In this document: positions 47,101-60,029 of the stretch, one piece after another
How positions within the stretch are numbered: position 1 is the first letter of the stretch
Layout of the letters: each line of letters starts with the position of its first letter
NCBI GenBank assembly: GCA_914767715.1
Contig: OU612065.1
Coordinates: 5,952,001 to 6,016,000, forward strand
Origin: Membranipora membranacea
Lineage: Eukaryota; Bryozoa; Gymnolaemata; Cheilostomatida; Membraniporidae
Direction of reading: 5' to 3'
Length of the DNA: 64,000 bases
Position numbers and translations under genes: made by a program
Notes under the pieces: generated by a model
The model's database searches: none
The model's input: only the letters and a program-made list of their open reading frames with translations
What the model was told of the DNA's origin: nothing

Positions 47101-50100
47101 CGACTTTCAGCGAGACATCGAAGGCACCGTGATAGAGAATTTATCTAGCAGATTCGGAGGATTTCTCAAGTCACTCAGTCTCAGAGACTGTAAATTTGTC
47201 ATAGACTCCTCACTCAAGTAAGCCTTAGAGATTTTACTCCATTTGACCTTCACCTTGACCAATGATGGAGTTCATTGCCTTGACCATGCTTTTATTACTA
47301 AATCGGTCTAGGGAACGCTCTGATATAATCTAACTGACACTACTTTCATCATTGTATTGCCAATTATTTATCTCCCCGGAGAAATTTTTATATGACATAA
47401 GTGTCAGAATACTGCCTTACTAGTGAGATGTAATTTACTACTTGCCACTTAGTATATACGCTATCAAAAGTGGTATTCATCAGCATTCATGGCATCATCA
47501 CCTGGCTCCATTTGGCAAAGCTCTATGCAGCAACACTATAACAGCTACCCTATCTCTATTTCTGCTCATCATAAAGTACATCCTTGTTCTGAACTAGAAG
47601 GTTATGAATAAACAGCAAAAATGGCGCCATGTGCCTTCATGACCAATAGTCCCTGCAAATAAACCCGCTGACTACAAACGGTTGTTGATTATAGTTTATA
47701 GAGTAACACCCCCCCTCCCAATTTCAACCCAAATATACAAGAAAAACCTATCATAGCACATCCTGATTGAGAATAACAATCGTCACATATTTTATGACTT
47801 TTCCCATAACCCATTAAGCTTTTGATTCAGCACTTAGTTATCTTTATTATGGGCTCTAGGTAGAGTACTGAATAATCATATTGTACTAAGTATCCGCCAC
47901 ACGTTTCAGTCAAACCTGCTGATATAGTTAATGTTTGCGATTCCAAGATGGCAACATCGCTGCTAACACAGTAGATAGGGGGGATCTGGTATGCAGAAAA
48001 AAAATATGCATAATTTTCCCTCCACTTGAGACATAAATTTATGCACCAGTTGGGAGATCTCCTCTCCTTTGGAATGCAATCTGTATATGACTTACTGAAT
48101 CATGTATGTATTGATATATTGCATTTCACTATATACAATTTCCACAGTTGATTTACACGTAAATTTTCAAACGTGATATTTAACCATGAAACTGGTTGAC
48201 TGAGTGTGAGGGAAGCTAACTGTTAATGGCAAAAGGTCCAAAAAGTATCCGCTGCCACAATGAATGCAGTTTTGTGGTCATTATATATTTAACTTTTTTT
48301 TTTAACATTTATAAAGGACACTGTCACAGCACTGCCCCTCTCTGGAGATTCTCATACTGGATGGCTGTCGGCGTATCACAAGCGCGTAAGTATTTGGTTT
48401 CTTGATAATGTCTCTATTGTACTTACATAGTAGATTCTGTAAGTGGGTATATTTCTGAGGGACAGGTTATAGCTGTTATTTTTTGAACCAATATTGTATG
48501 TGAAACGACCTTATACACTTATATGCCAATTCATAAGAAGCCAAATGCGTGCCTCTGAGTCAAGACTGGGAATTGAAGAATTGGGCTCACTTCGATAATA
48601 TCTCAGCATATTTAATTTTAGGACATGCCAACATCTTGGAAAGATGTGTAAAAGACTGAGAAGGTTGGATTTAAACTCATGTGAGAATATAACAGATAAT
48701 GGTCTCAAAGCTTTAGGGTAAGTATGGCTGTGTGAGTGCTAATCATAGACTATGGTGCTAATACACAAAGTGAGTAAAGAGTCACTGAACGCAGCAGCTT
48801 TAAAGAAGTTGTCTTCTCTCTATTTACAAGATGTCCATAGTAAAGTATATAAAGGATTGTCTCTGCTTTTCAGAACTGATCATATAATATATCCATTGAT
48901 TAATTAACTATTTTTTCTCAAAGTGGTTTTTATAGCAATACGCTGATATATATATATATATGCCACAAAATTGGAATCCTGTAAGAGTGTGTTTCTCTTG
49001 TTACAGGGAAGGATGTCCTAACCTGGAGATGTTGAACATATCCTGGTGTCAACGGGTTACCAATGTTGGTGTTATCACTATAGCTAAGTCATGCAAACAG
49101 CTTAAACATATTTATTGCAAAGGGTGCTCACATGTAAGTTATAATTATAAGTTAGAGATCAATGTGACCGGGAAGTCAAAGTTATTTGGCACAGCCATAA
49201 GCATATAAATGGAAACATCGTCCTGTCTGATACAAACAACGATAAGTGGCAGGATCATATCAAACGTGTTGAATTTCGATGGTTCTGTTTTTTCGTAGAT
49301 GTAATCCCCAATAATTAACTGTTATTTAGAGGATATTTGCCTCAGCAGTCAGCAGTTGCTTGGATTACTCACCTGACATATTCAGGTGAAGAATACAGCG
49401 CTTTTAATCTCACACTTTGCTCGCTATTTTAGCTCACGGATGATTCTATATATGCTTTAGCTGAAAACTGCCTGGAACTCAAATCAATAAACATACATTC
49501 TATCGTGGTAAGTGATAAACTGAAATAGCACGAAGGACATGTAACTGTGATGAAATCTAGTGATTGATAGATTGAGGTAAAGTGTCAAAATTGTATGTCA
49601 TAAGCGTGACTTACCTGTGAACTTGATGTGACCAGCCTCGTGGACCTCATGTGGATGTGATCATTGAAGGTGCTGATCGTGTTAAGATACTTTAATATGG
49701 CCACATTGATGCTGTCGGAATCCCATAGACAACCACATGCTACATCATTGGCGAAAATTGATACTTGAGTACCACCAACAGTAACCTAGACCAACCGTAG
49801 ATTGATTTATTATATGGATCTATAAGTAAGTTTTGGTTGGTTTCAGGAAATCACGGACAAAGCTTTACAGAAGTTATGCGAGAGCTGTCCCACCTTAATG
49901 TACTTTTGTATATCTGGGTGTATACGACTCAATGATGCCACTCTCTTAGCACTAGGTAATAACTGTTTTGAGCTATCAACTCTAGAAGCTGCTGGATGCT
50001 CGCAGTTCACCGATGCTGGATTCAAAATACTTGCTCAGGTAGGCCTTATTAACTGCAACTTGATTCGATAATACGATATTGATGTTCACTGTTTTGATGG

Positions 50101-52258
50101 ATTTAGGAGGGCAACTCCCAACATGCATTTTTCTCAATAATCATCTACATAATTATGAAGTGCTGACACCAACTGAAATTCAACTATTTAAATTTCTATT
50201 TACAGAACTGCCCACAGCTTGAGAAGATGGATTTGGAAGAATGTGTGGCGGTGAGTGATTTTAATATTGACGTACCTCATATTTGCATATCATAATTATT
50301 ACATCATATAGAGGCATGAATATTTGTATTTCGCTTGCTATTCACTGCCAGGCGATTAGTGCCACAGGAGTTGTGGGTTCGAGTCCCACTGGGGGAGCTT
50401 TCATTGTTGATTGTTCCAGCCCCCAGCACCCTCGGGTGTATACCTCTCTTGTGTACTTGTCTACTGACTGACTCATGGAAAGACATGTGACAGCATGGAA
50501 AGACATGCTGACAAGCTGGAAAGACAGCTAAACCTACTACAAGGGGTCCCAGCAATGGGCCATGTAAGGCCAATAACCCTAACACGTACGCTGTGTTTCA
50601 TAGGGTGGCAATGGTGGATTGGAATGTGCTGTGGGATGAGAGAACACAACTCCGAGTAGTGAATAGCGGGCTATCTAATTAGCACCATCAACCCATTCTT
50701 TTTGGGGATGGTGAGATGGCGCAATCGGTTAGCGCGCTTGCTATTCACTGCCAGGCGATTAGTGCCACAGGAGTTGTGGGATCAAGTCCCACTGGGGGAG
50801 CTTTCATTGTTGATTGTTCCAGCCCCCAGCGGCCTCGGGTGTATACCTCTCTCGTACCTCATATTTGCATATCATAATTATTACATCATATAGAGGCATG
50901 AATATTTGTATTTCACTTTGTAGGGGATATTTCAAATGAATCTCTCCTATATTTTGACTTCAAACAGTACAATTCATGACCCTTATGATGCATTAGTTTT
51001 GTGAATGGCAATGACAAACGAAGTAACAAAAATGTATAAACAACATTGTTTCCTGATCAAGTCACGGCTGACACATGAGTTGCATGTATATACATGCTGT
51101 ATGCTCATATTTATTGATTGTATCATATTTCAAATACTGTATTTGAGTAATGAGGTACCTGTCACTATGTCTCTCAAGTGGTTTCCGGAGGCCATCAAAT
51201 GCTCAGGATTTTTTTTCTAATTTGTAGATCACAGATCATACTTTGCAGTATTTGGCTCTTCACTGCCCTAATCTTCAAAAACTGGTGAGACTTTTTTTGT
51301 AACTACCCGATTTTTGATGCGAATGTTGAGAGGTGTACAGATTTCATAATAATAGCAAATATATCCCGGTATTGATGATGATAATGTGTTGAAATTGTAG
51401 ACCCACCATTTCGTAGTGATTTTCTCTAATGAGGGATAAGGATATATATCCTTACTCTGTGATATTTTGTTGATTATTCAACCTGGCCTCCAACCAATCC
51501 AAACAAAACATGTATATTTGATGTTTTATAGCTTTGCTTGTCTTTCATCTTGTTACAATCTAATATTTGTGTTTTTTAGAGTCTTTCACATTGTGAACAA
51601 ATCACGGACGATGGTATATATCATCTAAGTCATAATTTAGCTGCCAATGAGAAGTTGTGTGTTTTGGAATTAGACAATTGTCCGTTGATAACGGATGCTT
51701 CATTAGAACATTTGAGAGCATGTAATGCTCTAGAGAGGCTAGAGCTGTACGACTGTCAACTTATAACCAAACATGGTATTCGTAGAATCAAGGTAAGAAA
51801 ACAGGTGTGAGAAGGAAGCAGTCCATCGACCATTGTCTCGGTGCAGGATTGGCTTTAGGCAATATGATGTAATATGTCTAGACACACACCAACACCTTTG
51901 ATGTAATCCACATGTATGATTTTTATATCTTTATTTGTACTACCTGACATGGGCTGATGACATTTTTTAATAGCAGAGAAGCGAATTCTTGAAAATATTC
52001 TCCCATTATATATTAGAACTATGAGTTTCTGATCTATCAGTGCCCATATTTAGGCCATTCAGTTCTAGTACTGTTCTGTACAGCACAGTACTGTAATGTT
52101 CTATAACTAAAATTTTGATTAAAAAAATATGCTATGATTTATCATTGTAGAACCACTTACCAAACATTTTAGTCCATGCTTACTTTGCGCCCGTCACGCC
52201 ACCTCCACAACAGCATACAAGGAGACAGAGATATTGTAGATGCTGTACGATAGTTTGA
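44109..52258 (+). CDS. FBXL20: FBXL2/FBXL20-type F-box and leucine-rich repeat protein
   Basis: Substrate-recognition subunit of an SCF ubiquitin ligase. Exons join in phase: 44109-44114 (only ATG TTT), 44564-44622 (or from 44555), 46582-46636, 47048-47217, 48317-48385, 48622-48717, 49007-49133, 49433-49507, 49847-50038, 50206-50250, 51228-51284, 51580-51792 and 52151-52258, about 423 residues, equal to human FBXL2. The F-box is NKKLPKELLLRVFSYLDVVA, followed by CAQVSKYWNVLALDGSNWQ; then about 11 cysteine-containing LRRs (e.g. LEMLNISWCQRVTNVGV, LSHCEQITDDGI). The tail HAYFAPVTPPP...RCCTIV is conserved and ends in a CaaX box (CTIV), implying prenylation. FBXL2 and FBXL20 are vertebrate duplicates, so the choice of symbol is arbitrary. 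Confidence 0.95.
46817..46935. repeat. MITE-like hairpin, AGATCAAGTTT family copy 2
   Basis: TAGATCAAGTTGAACCCAAT ... GGTCACGCGGCGGGACC ... TTGGTCTGCCATC: a 119-bp hairpin with a three to four base loop near 46875. Outer 25 bases relate to those at 43256; the inner palindrome (CTGCATTCC, TTGCTCCCTTCC) is unrelated to that copy. Located in an FBXL intron. Confidence 0.75.
50271..50914 (+). mobile_element. permuted tRNA-derived SINE pair between 62-bp direct repeats
   Basis: A 62-bp segment beginning CGTACCTCATATTTGCATAT occurs identically at 50271-50332 and 50853-50914. Between them lie a SINE lacking its first part (50332-about 50700: CGCTTGCTATTCACTGCC, B box GGTTCGAGTCCC, long body) and a second SINE with its full tRNA-like head (ATGGCGCAATCGGTTAGCGC from about 50712, B box GGATCAAGTCCC) but cut off at 50852. 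Placed in an FBXL intron. Confidence 0.8.
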
Positions 52259-53140
52259 GACAAGGGTGGAGAAGGCATACTAGCTTTAAATCTGAGCTTT
52301 GGCCAGTTGAACATAATACGAGTGAGCACTGTCAAGTACACTGTAACAGTTGTGATGACCTTGGTTTACAAGCATCTTCATACATTTTCATTGTGCTCAT
52401 TTCGATGTATTATCGTAATTAAGATGTTAGAACTGCCAATGGTATTTGGTTTTAAATCTTGAATCTTAGTTCTCTTTTATTGACTGCAATCATATAAAAT
52501 ATATGCAGGCTTTTTATGCTACCTGTTTATTCAGGAAGCGTCGCTCTTTCATTTGTGCAGTTTGTATTTTCGTTGTGCTTCACAGAATAATATTCTGCTC
52601 TCATGCGTCCTATGTGATGTGAACAGTATTGCTGGCAATTTTCAAATCATTTTGTAGTATACGGAAACAGTATCTTCTGTAATTTTATAGGATCATGGGT
52701 TTAGGGCCATTTGAGTAATGTATAGAAAACATTCCACTCTTTGTTGGACCATGAACAGGTTGAGATTAGTTTATACGAAGATGTTATAACATGGTACAAT
52801 CACTGTTTTAGGGATCATGGTATTGGTGAAGATATAGACTGCATGCCGCTGCTTTTACGTTTTAAAATACAAGCTAAGCTTATACCTATTTTTATCTGCC
52901 TACCTAACCATACTGATATTTATTTTCATATTATTGTTATCTTGAACTATGTTACTCGTTCTCACTATTTGTTATACTAAATCTGGTACAGAGATCCGCA
53001 CATGACTATTTGATAGAATTGATCATGGAGTTCACCATCTCGGATGGCATTACAGCTTAGGTCAAGTTAGTTGGTCTTAGCATAATGACAGGTTAATTAT
53101 ATAATTTGTGCAAAATGCATCACACCACATGATGATAGGA
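52259..53140. other. gap between convergent FBXL and TUBD1 3' ends
   Basis: AT-rich sequence without a recognised exon; presumably both 3'UTRs. An open frame at 52741-52980 shows no family resemblance. Confidence 0.5.
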
Positions 53141-56100
53141 TTAAAGAGTTTTATAATCATGGATAACCTTTTCCATCACAGTGAAACAATCCAAAAAATC
53201 ATCTTCTGTCAATCCATGCCTGGAGTATTGATGTGTATAAGCTTTAGATGTGAACATGGACCAGGCTTTGTCAACAAGCCTGTCTATAGTATCAACACAG
53301 ATCTGGCTATTAGTCAATAAACTGGCCGACTTTTCATATCCAGAGAATTGTCTGTTACAACTGTATAGTTTCAGTCGGTTATCTGGTGGTAGCCATCGTG
53401 GATACATGGCGGACTCTTTTAGAGATTCATGCTGTATTGTCATAGAGTCTTTGCCTCTTAGAACTAGGATATTAGATACTGATTTGTTGAAGTTAGATGC
53501 TGGTCTCACTTTGACCCCCCAGTTTATACCTGAAACGTAAAAATAAGAGGTAAGAAACTACATAGTAAATGAAACGTGACTTGCGATTACGGAGTAGCAG
53601 TTCATATTTAACACATACCTTCTTCCATATGAGCCTTTGCTATCAGCATCTGACGTAGTGTCCTGATGGTAGAATCCCATTGGAATGTACTGTACTCCAT
53701 ACTTGTCTCCGACATCATGGGTAGATTCAGCAGTGAAGAGAATTTATAGCTAGGGTGAGGGAATACCTGTTCAACGTAATCACCTGTGGAAAGAGACGAA
53801 AGATAATATTACCTGGTCAGCCGCCTATGAGTATGACTGTACAATGTAAAGAGGAATAACCCATTTGATTCGAACACGTAATGCTTCACTTGATGTGACT
53901 GCTGATAGTTAAGGTATGACTAAAAGTGAAAAAAAATAGAAACCTCATGATATTCTGTACGTTTAGTAATGTCTATATTAGGGACACATACCCAAATGAT
54001 TACTTTGTGACAAGTTGTCTATAGCAGGTGCCAGCAAGTGTGACATTTTATGTGCGACGACTTTGTTAATATGAGTGAATGATACATTCTTGAGACCGAG
54101 TAACCTTGAGCATATCTGCTGCATGTTATCATTTTCAATCACTATAAGACCATCTGAGCTCTACAAAACAACAATACATTATCTATTTTCTTTAATCTGC
54201 CTTTAAAGAGGTAGGAATCGAAGGGGGTGCACGGGGATTAATCATGTGAAGTGACAGGCAAGACCATTGGCTGATCAATGTAATTAGAGGCGGAGAATGG
54301 CCTTGGTCTCCGCCTCTAACAGCCAGTCCACGTTGCGTTCTCAAGTGGTCAAGTGTGTTATATAAGAAATTGTGATTCGCAGACACCCATAAATAAAGTT
54401 GAATAGAAGCTATGATATAGCTATTGTTGTGTTGGCTCATCACACTTGGGATTATAGGGTTTAATTACAACGGTCAATTTCAATCTTGACAACGGTATCT
54501 AGGCAACCTCTAAAACCATAAATCATAACGTCAAAATTGACCAATAAGAGCTCGTATATTTTGAAGCGGATGATTTGAAATCATCGGAACTGGGCAATTT
54601 CGTATAACATCAGTCATATTTTCACCACTTTCCAATGCCATTATTGGAATGAAAATTTATTGGGCATGTGTATCACACAATTCCGCATCAGCTTGTCTGA
54701 TTCCCACTAAAAATAATTCACTGCTTCTCCTCTTAATTCCGAAAAAGCAGGAGGAATTTGAATGCTGCTAACCCCATTTGAATTTGATATGGCTGGGTGA
54801 TCGCTTTACATTGACTGGCCCTTATATACCGGTCGAGGCACTTTAAAGCCATGACTAGCTTCTGCATAATGACCTAACTACACTGTCATAAATGTTTTCA
54901 TGCTCCTATCCCACCCTCCCTGCCCCTACTCCTAGTAATAATGCATTGTGGTCAATTACTTGAGGCAATCCAACCCTTTCAGCATCCAATTATTGGACTA
55001 TAATCAGACCTTCTGAGTTCTATGTGCAATCCAGTGTATAGTCTTACAGTAATTGATTCTCGACAAATTACTGTCCTCTCCCTGGTCTCGTCAGGGAGGG
55101 TCTCGTCATATGTAACTCATTTACCAACAGCAAAAAGACATGATTAACAGCTTACAACAATGGCTCAATCAGGAATTATGTTCATATGAAAATTTAAATT
55201 CTGATCATTATTTTTTATCACAGACTTTGAATCAAGTGCAGAAAAAACTTTAGAGTGGAACAGTTAGTTACCTGGTAGAGATGTGCTAAAGTGAGCAGGG
55301 CATTGTAACTTTGAACTATGACCTCTCCACTCTGATATGGTGCTATCACTTCATTAACAATGAAAGCCTTGGGGTAGAGGTCACGCAGCATCTCAGTCAC
55401 ATAAGTGCCAACTCCAGATCCTGTTCCGCCAGCGAGGCTCATGAGACACAGAAAACCATCAAATCTGGGGTGAGAGATTATCCAGATTTACAAACATACA
55501 AATTAACAGTTACATGTACTGGGCTACCGCCGCAACCAATAACGTAAGAATGCCTGAAAAAATTGGATATAATAGGGTAATTGTAAGAAAGACCTAATAT
55601 GCGCAGTCTGATACCAGCGTGTTTTAATATAAATGCTATGAGAATATAACCTACCTATCACATTGTTCCACCTGGCACCGTACAATGTTCTCTATAGGTT
55701 CGTCACATTTCATACCATGTATACAGTATCCATGTGCCCAGTTATTACCCGAGCCAGATTTCTGAGAGAAAAGTTGATTTTTTGAATAACTCCACCGCTG
55801 ACCTTGAGCAGCTGAGGTAACAGACTGAGCGATGACTTTGGGCTCCATATCGATGAGAACTGAACGTGGGTGCAACCTTACTGATCCTCCTTTATATTCC
55901 ACTTCATTGAAATACCTGAATACAGTATGACAGCATATAAAGCAGTGGAGCTATATCATAGCTCTATTCTCACCTCACAGCGTAAAAAAAGTAATGATAC
56001 GCACTAGGGTCAATTCAAGTTGAATTCATTTGGCTGCGTAAGCTTATCTAGACAAGATCTTTTGGCACAGCATAGCCTGGATATCTCAAAATCGCCCAAT

Positions 56101-56365
56101 GTACATCCCAAATTAATTCGTTTAAGTGTAAATTTACCAGATTTTTGTTTCAAAGTAATAACAGTAATTAGCAGTAATAGACTGCTGCTTGAAGTTTGTT
56201 TTCTGACGGGATAACATACCTAGTAATAACTTCAGCCTGGAATTCTTCATCGGTACTTCTGCTGCTTTTACCCCGAGTACGGAAAGCATCCTCCGACAGA
56301 GTTCTGAAGAACTCAGTTCCTATTTGATTTCCACATTGTCCTAGCTGCACTGTTACATAAGGCAT
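53141..56365 (-). CDS. TUBD1: delta-tubulin
   Basis: Tubulin-superfamily member needed for triplet microtubules in centrioles and basal bodies. Six exons in phase: 56220-56365 ([16 protein letters not shown]), 55655-55915 ([20 protein letters not shown]), 55272-55464 ([34 protein letters not shown]), 53992-54160 ([12 protein letters not shown]), 53619-53783 ([15 protein letters not shown]) and 53141-53529 ([26 protein letters not shown]-like GLTEDDFLD, stop). It encodes 440 residues (human 453). The GTP-binding T4 loop GGTGSG and the [10 protein letters not shown] start are intact; [11 protein letters not shown] and the FxSKAYxHQY tail separate delta from alpha/beta/gamma. A GC-richer block at 57426-57510 bounded by an acceptor and donor (minus strand, no open frame) may be a non-coding first exon. 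Confidence 0.96.
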
Positions 56366-56514
56366 AGGGGCTGATTATCAAATTGTGTCCAGCAGGTACC
56401 ACAGTTGTACCGATTACTTTCAACCTGCATTAAAGATTGATGATCTAGAGTAAGATAGAGTAAGGAGCAAAGACTAAAAATTTGCAAATTACTGGTGTAA
56501 AATAGCAATCTGTT

Positions 56515-56720
56515 AATGACAAATACCCTTTCGGCAGTGCTAACTGACAATCCATTTCACCTTGTATCAATCTTGAAAAGTGACTGTAACGAACCCATCC
56601 AGATAGCCATTTGACAACTGTTGGTTGCAAGTACCCTTCTGGATGTGCTCGGAACAATAATATTTTCTGTAGCAAACCCATCCGAATGGGCTTGGAGTAG
56701 TAATATTTGGGTTGTCACAC
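56515..56720. repeat. second copy of the ATCCGGATG-containing repeat
   Basis: TCGGCAGTGCTAACTGACAATCCATTTCACCTTGTATCAATCTTGAAAAGTGACTGTAACGAACCCATCC parallels 37700-37790. A few degenerate ATCCAGATAG/CATCCGAATGGG units follow, then the similarity fades. Confidence 0.6.
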
Positions 56721-58414
56721 CGATGATTGGCGTTGCTATATTTAATATTAGTCAAATTCTAATAGCCATCATATATTACTTTGGAGTTGCCCCACCACAC
56801 ATAAATGAAGGCAACTCCCTCCCATTTTTACATGTAGTTGGAATACAAAGGTATAAATAATATGACTCAGCCAGAAACCAGTCAGTCATATGACGGCAAC
56901 CAGATAGGGCAGACTACTATCATATTTCGTACTGAGGAATCATATTATACCTTTGTACCAACTGCATATATATATACATCATTGTATATTATGGATCAAA
57001 ACAAATCAACCAAAAACTTGTATGACGCTACAACAAAAACAGAAAAGAAAAACCGACAGAAAAAGCAAAAGAGGAAGAAGGCAAGAATGGGAAAGGGACT
57101 CTACTTATAACTGCTTACTGTACAACATGTATACTCATGAGGACAGCTAGATTACTCATATGAGGATTATATTACTTGTAGAGTCACCCAGAAGGCTGGC
57201 GGCTAGTAGTACCTATAGTAGAATATCAATCAGGAGCACTAATCATTAATTAATACTTACTATATTTAATATTATACACACACCATGGGTACAAAAGTAG
57301 ATAGATCAATGAACCTATTTCAATAACTTGCTAGCTAGTTGATACACTTGAAATGGTGCACTTTGGGGTTTACACTAACAACTAGTTAATGGCAGATGCT
57401 CAATTCATATAAATATACAACTCACCGAATTACACTAATCTACCTCTGAATCGACAACCATCAAAGTAATTTAATCCTGATCGACCTGTCCTGTTACGGT
57501 GATATCGAACCTAGAGATAGACAAAAACACGGGTGAGAGACAACGTCATGATAGAAAACATATACAAATATAAACAGAACAAGATATTAACTCGCAAGCA
57601 CAATCACGCAATCATGTTGTTGTTTGTTGCTGTTTTTGTTGTTATTTTCTGGTGGTTTTATAATACTATCTAATACTGAATATGTGGCTAGATATCTGGG
57701 TCCTGCTCCCACATATTTCAGCTCCAATTAATATTTTTGTTGTGCTCAGCTTTCTCGGTTGATCAAGAGTCCCCGAGCTAAACTCTTTACTTGCTATTAA
57801 TACCTCACTCACTCTCCCTAATCATCCATGTATGAACTAGGGCTTCTCATTCATGCTGTTAAACATATTTGTGATACTTTGTAGTTGTCTTCTCTTGTAC
57901 ACGAGAAGGCAACTAGCAAATGTAATACATAAAATTCCTCATACTCACAATCTCTAATAGGATTCATATTACGCGTAACCACATTCATCTAAACTCATTC
58001 ACAACATAGTGGCTAGATACACACAGGCTACTGAAAATATTGTCTTTTAGTAACTAAGAGCATGCTGAGACCACCACCAACATATTTCTAAGCATAGTTT
58101 TTCTTTCTTGGGCAAGGGCCCTTGTCTTGGGCTGTGATCTAACCAGAGACTATAGATATATCTATAGTCTCTGATCTAACCATAACTTTTATATTTTTTC
58201 CAGTCAGAAGGCTGTTTCAGCGGGAAGGATTTCTTTACATTATAGATGTGTTCGTATCGCAAGCAAATGTGACAGTTCTGATTGGCTGTAATTGATGGCT
58301 GAACATGAAACAGCCAATCACAGCCATCATATTGCCTAGTAATGACCAATGAGAGATTTCTTACATAGCTGAAACAGAACAGAATGCACACAAACAAAAG
58401 TAATTTAGTAATTT
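56721..58414. other. non-coding gap
   Basis: AT-rich; includes the possible TUBD1 leader exon (57426-57510), a small palindrome ATAGATATATCTAT near 58150 and a CAGCCAATCACAGCCAT segment paired with GATTGGCTG near 58278-58325. No coding exon recognised. Confidence 0.45.
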
Positions 58415-59172
58415 TGATATAGATCCATTCTGCGCATGCTCAGCTCTGGGCATGAGCTGATCTCTGCAAAATTGAGCCTCGGAATTCCGAAGCCATCTGA
58501 TTGGCTACCTGCTCTGGTGACATACTCCCCAAAGCGTGTGGATTTGTTACTGATAGTTATCCTCTCTTGTCATTATTAGCTGATTTTGATCGACAGTGTA
58601 TGCAGGGGATATCCCATTTCCCCTTTCAAAAGTTGCAATCAGAACCCAAACTAAACTCATTGTTCTTGCACATGCGCGAATTCAAGTCACGCATGATGCA
58701 TGCTTAGCCTTACGACACCTGCTTTGTGGTAATGATACCCTAGTTTATCAGTGATCTACATGCCCAGTCAGATCACGAGAGTCAGTATGATATAGATCAT
58801 ACTGACTCTCGTGATCTGACTGGGCATGTAGATCACTGATAAACTAGGCTATAGTTACCACAAAGTAGATGTCGTAAGGCTAAGTATAAATCATGCGTGA
58901 CTTTAAATTGCGCATGTGCAAGAACGATGAGTTTAGTCTAGGTCCTGAGAGAAAATTTGGTCAGGGAGAATGGTATAGCCCCTGCATGAACTGCCAATCA
59001 AAATCAGCTAATAGTGACAAGAGAGAATGACTATCAATATCAATTCCGCACGCATTGAAGAGCATACCACCAGAGCAGGTAGCCAATCAGATGGCTTCGG
59101 AATTCCGAGACTCAATTTTGCAGAGATCAGCTCATGCCCAGAGCTGAGCATGCGCAGAATGGATATAGATTC
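58415..59172. repeat. about 758-bp palindrome (foldback element)
   Basis: Left arm starts GATATAGATCCATTCTGCGC, right arm ends GCGCAGAATGGATATAGATT; arms of about 370 bp meet at CAGTATGATATAGATCATACTG (centre near 58793) with almost no loop. Central 60 bp and outer 100 bp are near-perfect, the middle of the arms has diverged with indels. No coding capacity. Confidence 0.9.
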
Positions 59173-59197
59173 ACATGTGGTCTAGTAACTTATCTAA

Positions 59198-59254
59198 CAT
59201 TCTGCGCATGCTCAGCTCTGGGCATGCCCAGTCAGATCACGAGAGTCAGTATGC
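59198..59254. repeat. internally deleted copy of the adjacent palindrome
   Basis: CATTCTGCGCATGCTCAGCT...GGGCATG (outer end) is fused directly to CCCAGTCAGATCACGAGAGTCAGTATG (centre). The joint lies at a shared GCATG/CATG. Confidence 0.85.
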
Positions 59255-59526
59255 TTATCTAAGCCAAAATGGCAGCCTCCTTGCACAGATTGTTCTGTTT
59301 GCAAAAACTAAATCCAGTATGTTTTGCCGTCAGAACACAAAGGGTAAGAGGATATTAAACACGTCTCATGAAATTCCATATGCAGCTATAGCCAATTCAT
59401 GTTTCATTATTATGACTTTCAAGTTACCTACATATTTATTAATTAATTTTATGCTCTATCTATACAAATGACTTATAAATAGAAAGGACACACTGTAAGA
59501 GAAAACGAGACCATATTACTGAGCTC

Positions 59527-59753
59527 ATGACACAATATAATTGGGACACCCTTGCACAAAGACGTGTTAATGCAGACCAGAAAATGTACTTTCGTATGCT
59601 TTCTGGTAGTGCCACTATAGACCAAGATCGGTTCTCCCTTTATTTTGCCGAGTCTCACAGTGACAATACCAGACATGGTGCTATTAAGGGCAATATCAAC
59701 ATCAAAACTGCCAAACATTCATATAAACATCGCATCCATAAACTTTTCTAATG
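59527..59753 (+). pseudogene. LINE C-terminal ORF fragment
   Basis: The open frame YNWDTLAQRRVNADQKMYFRM ... TRHG ... KHSYKHRIHKLF has the W-x-L-xxRR ... TRH ... K-x-x-Y-K pattern seen after the reverse transcriptase in CR1/jockey-like LINEs. It is in the same orientation as the LINE that follows but not continuous with it. Confidence 0.45.
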
Positions 59754-60029
59754 ATTCTAGCTGCTTTGCCTAACTGATTATAAGCACTTATCACTGACTC
59801 TGCTTCATAACATATGAAGCTGTGCTGTGTATATTTATGTATTTTTTTTTCTCTTGGCAGTAGCTAGCTATTGAGCTTTGAATCGAAGCATAATTAACTA
59901 TGTTCTTACCTCGTAGACAAACTGGTTTTCTTCCTTGCTACTGATAATTTAAACAATTGTTCATACACGACTGCATCTCGATAAAGGAGCCAAAGCGCTC
60001 CGAGTGAGATTAATTAGATGAGATGAGAC

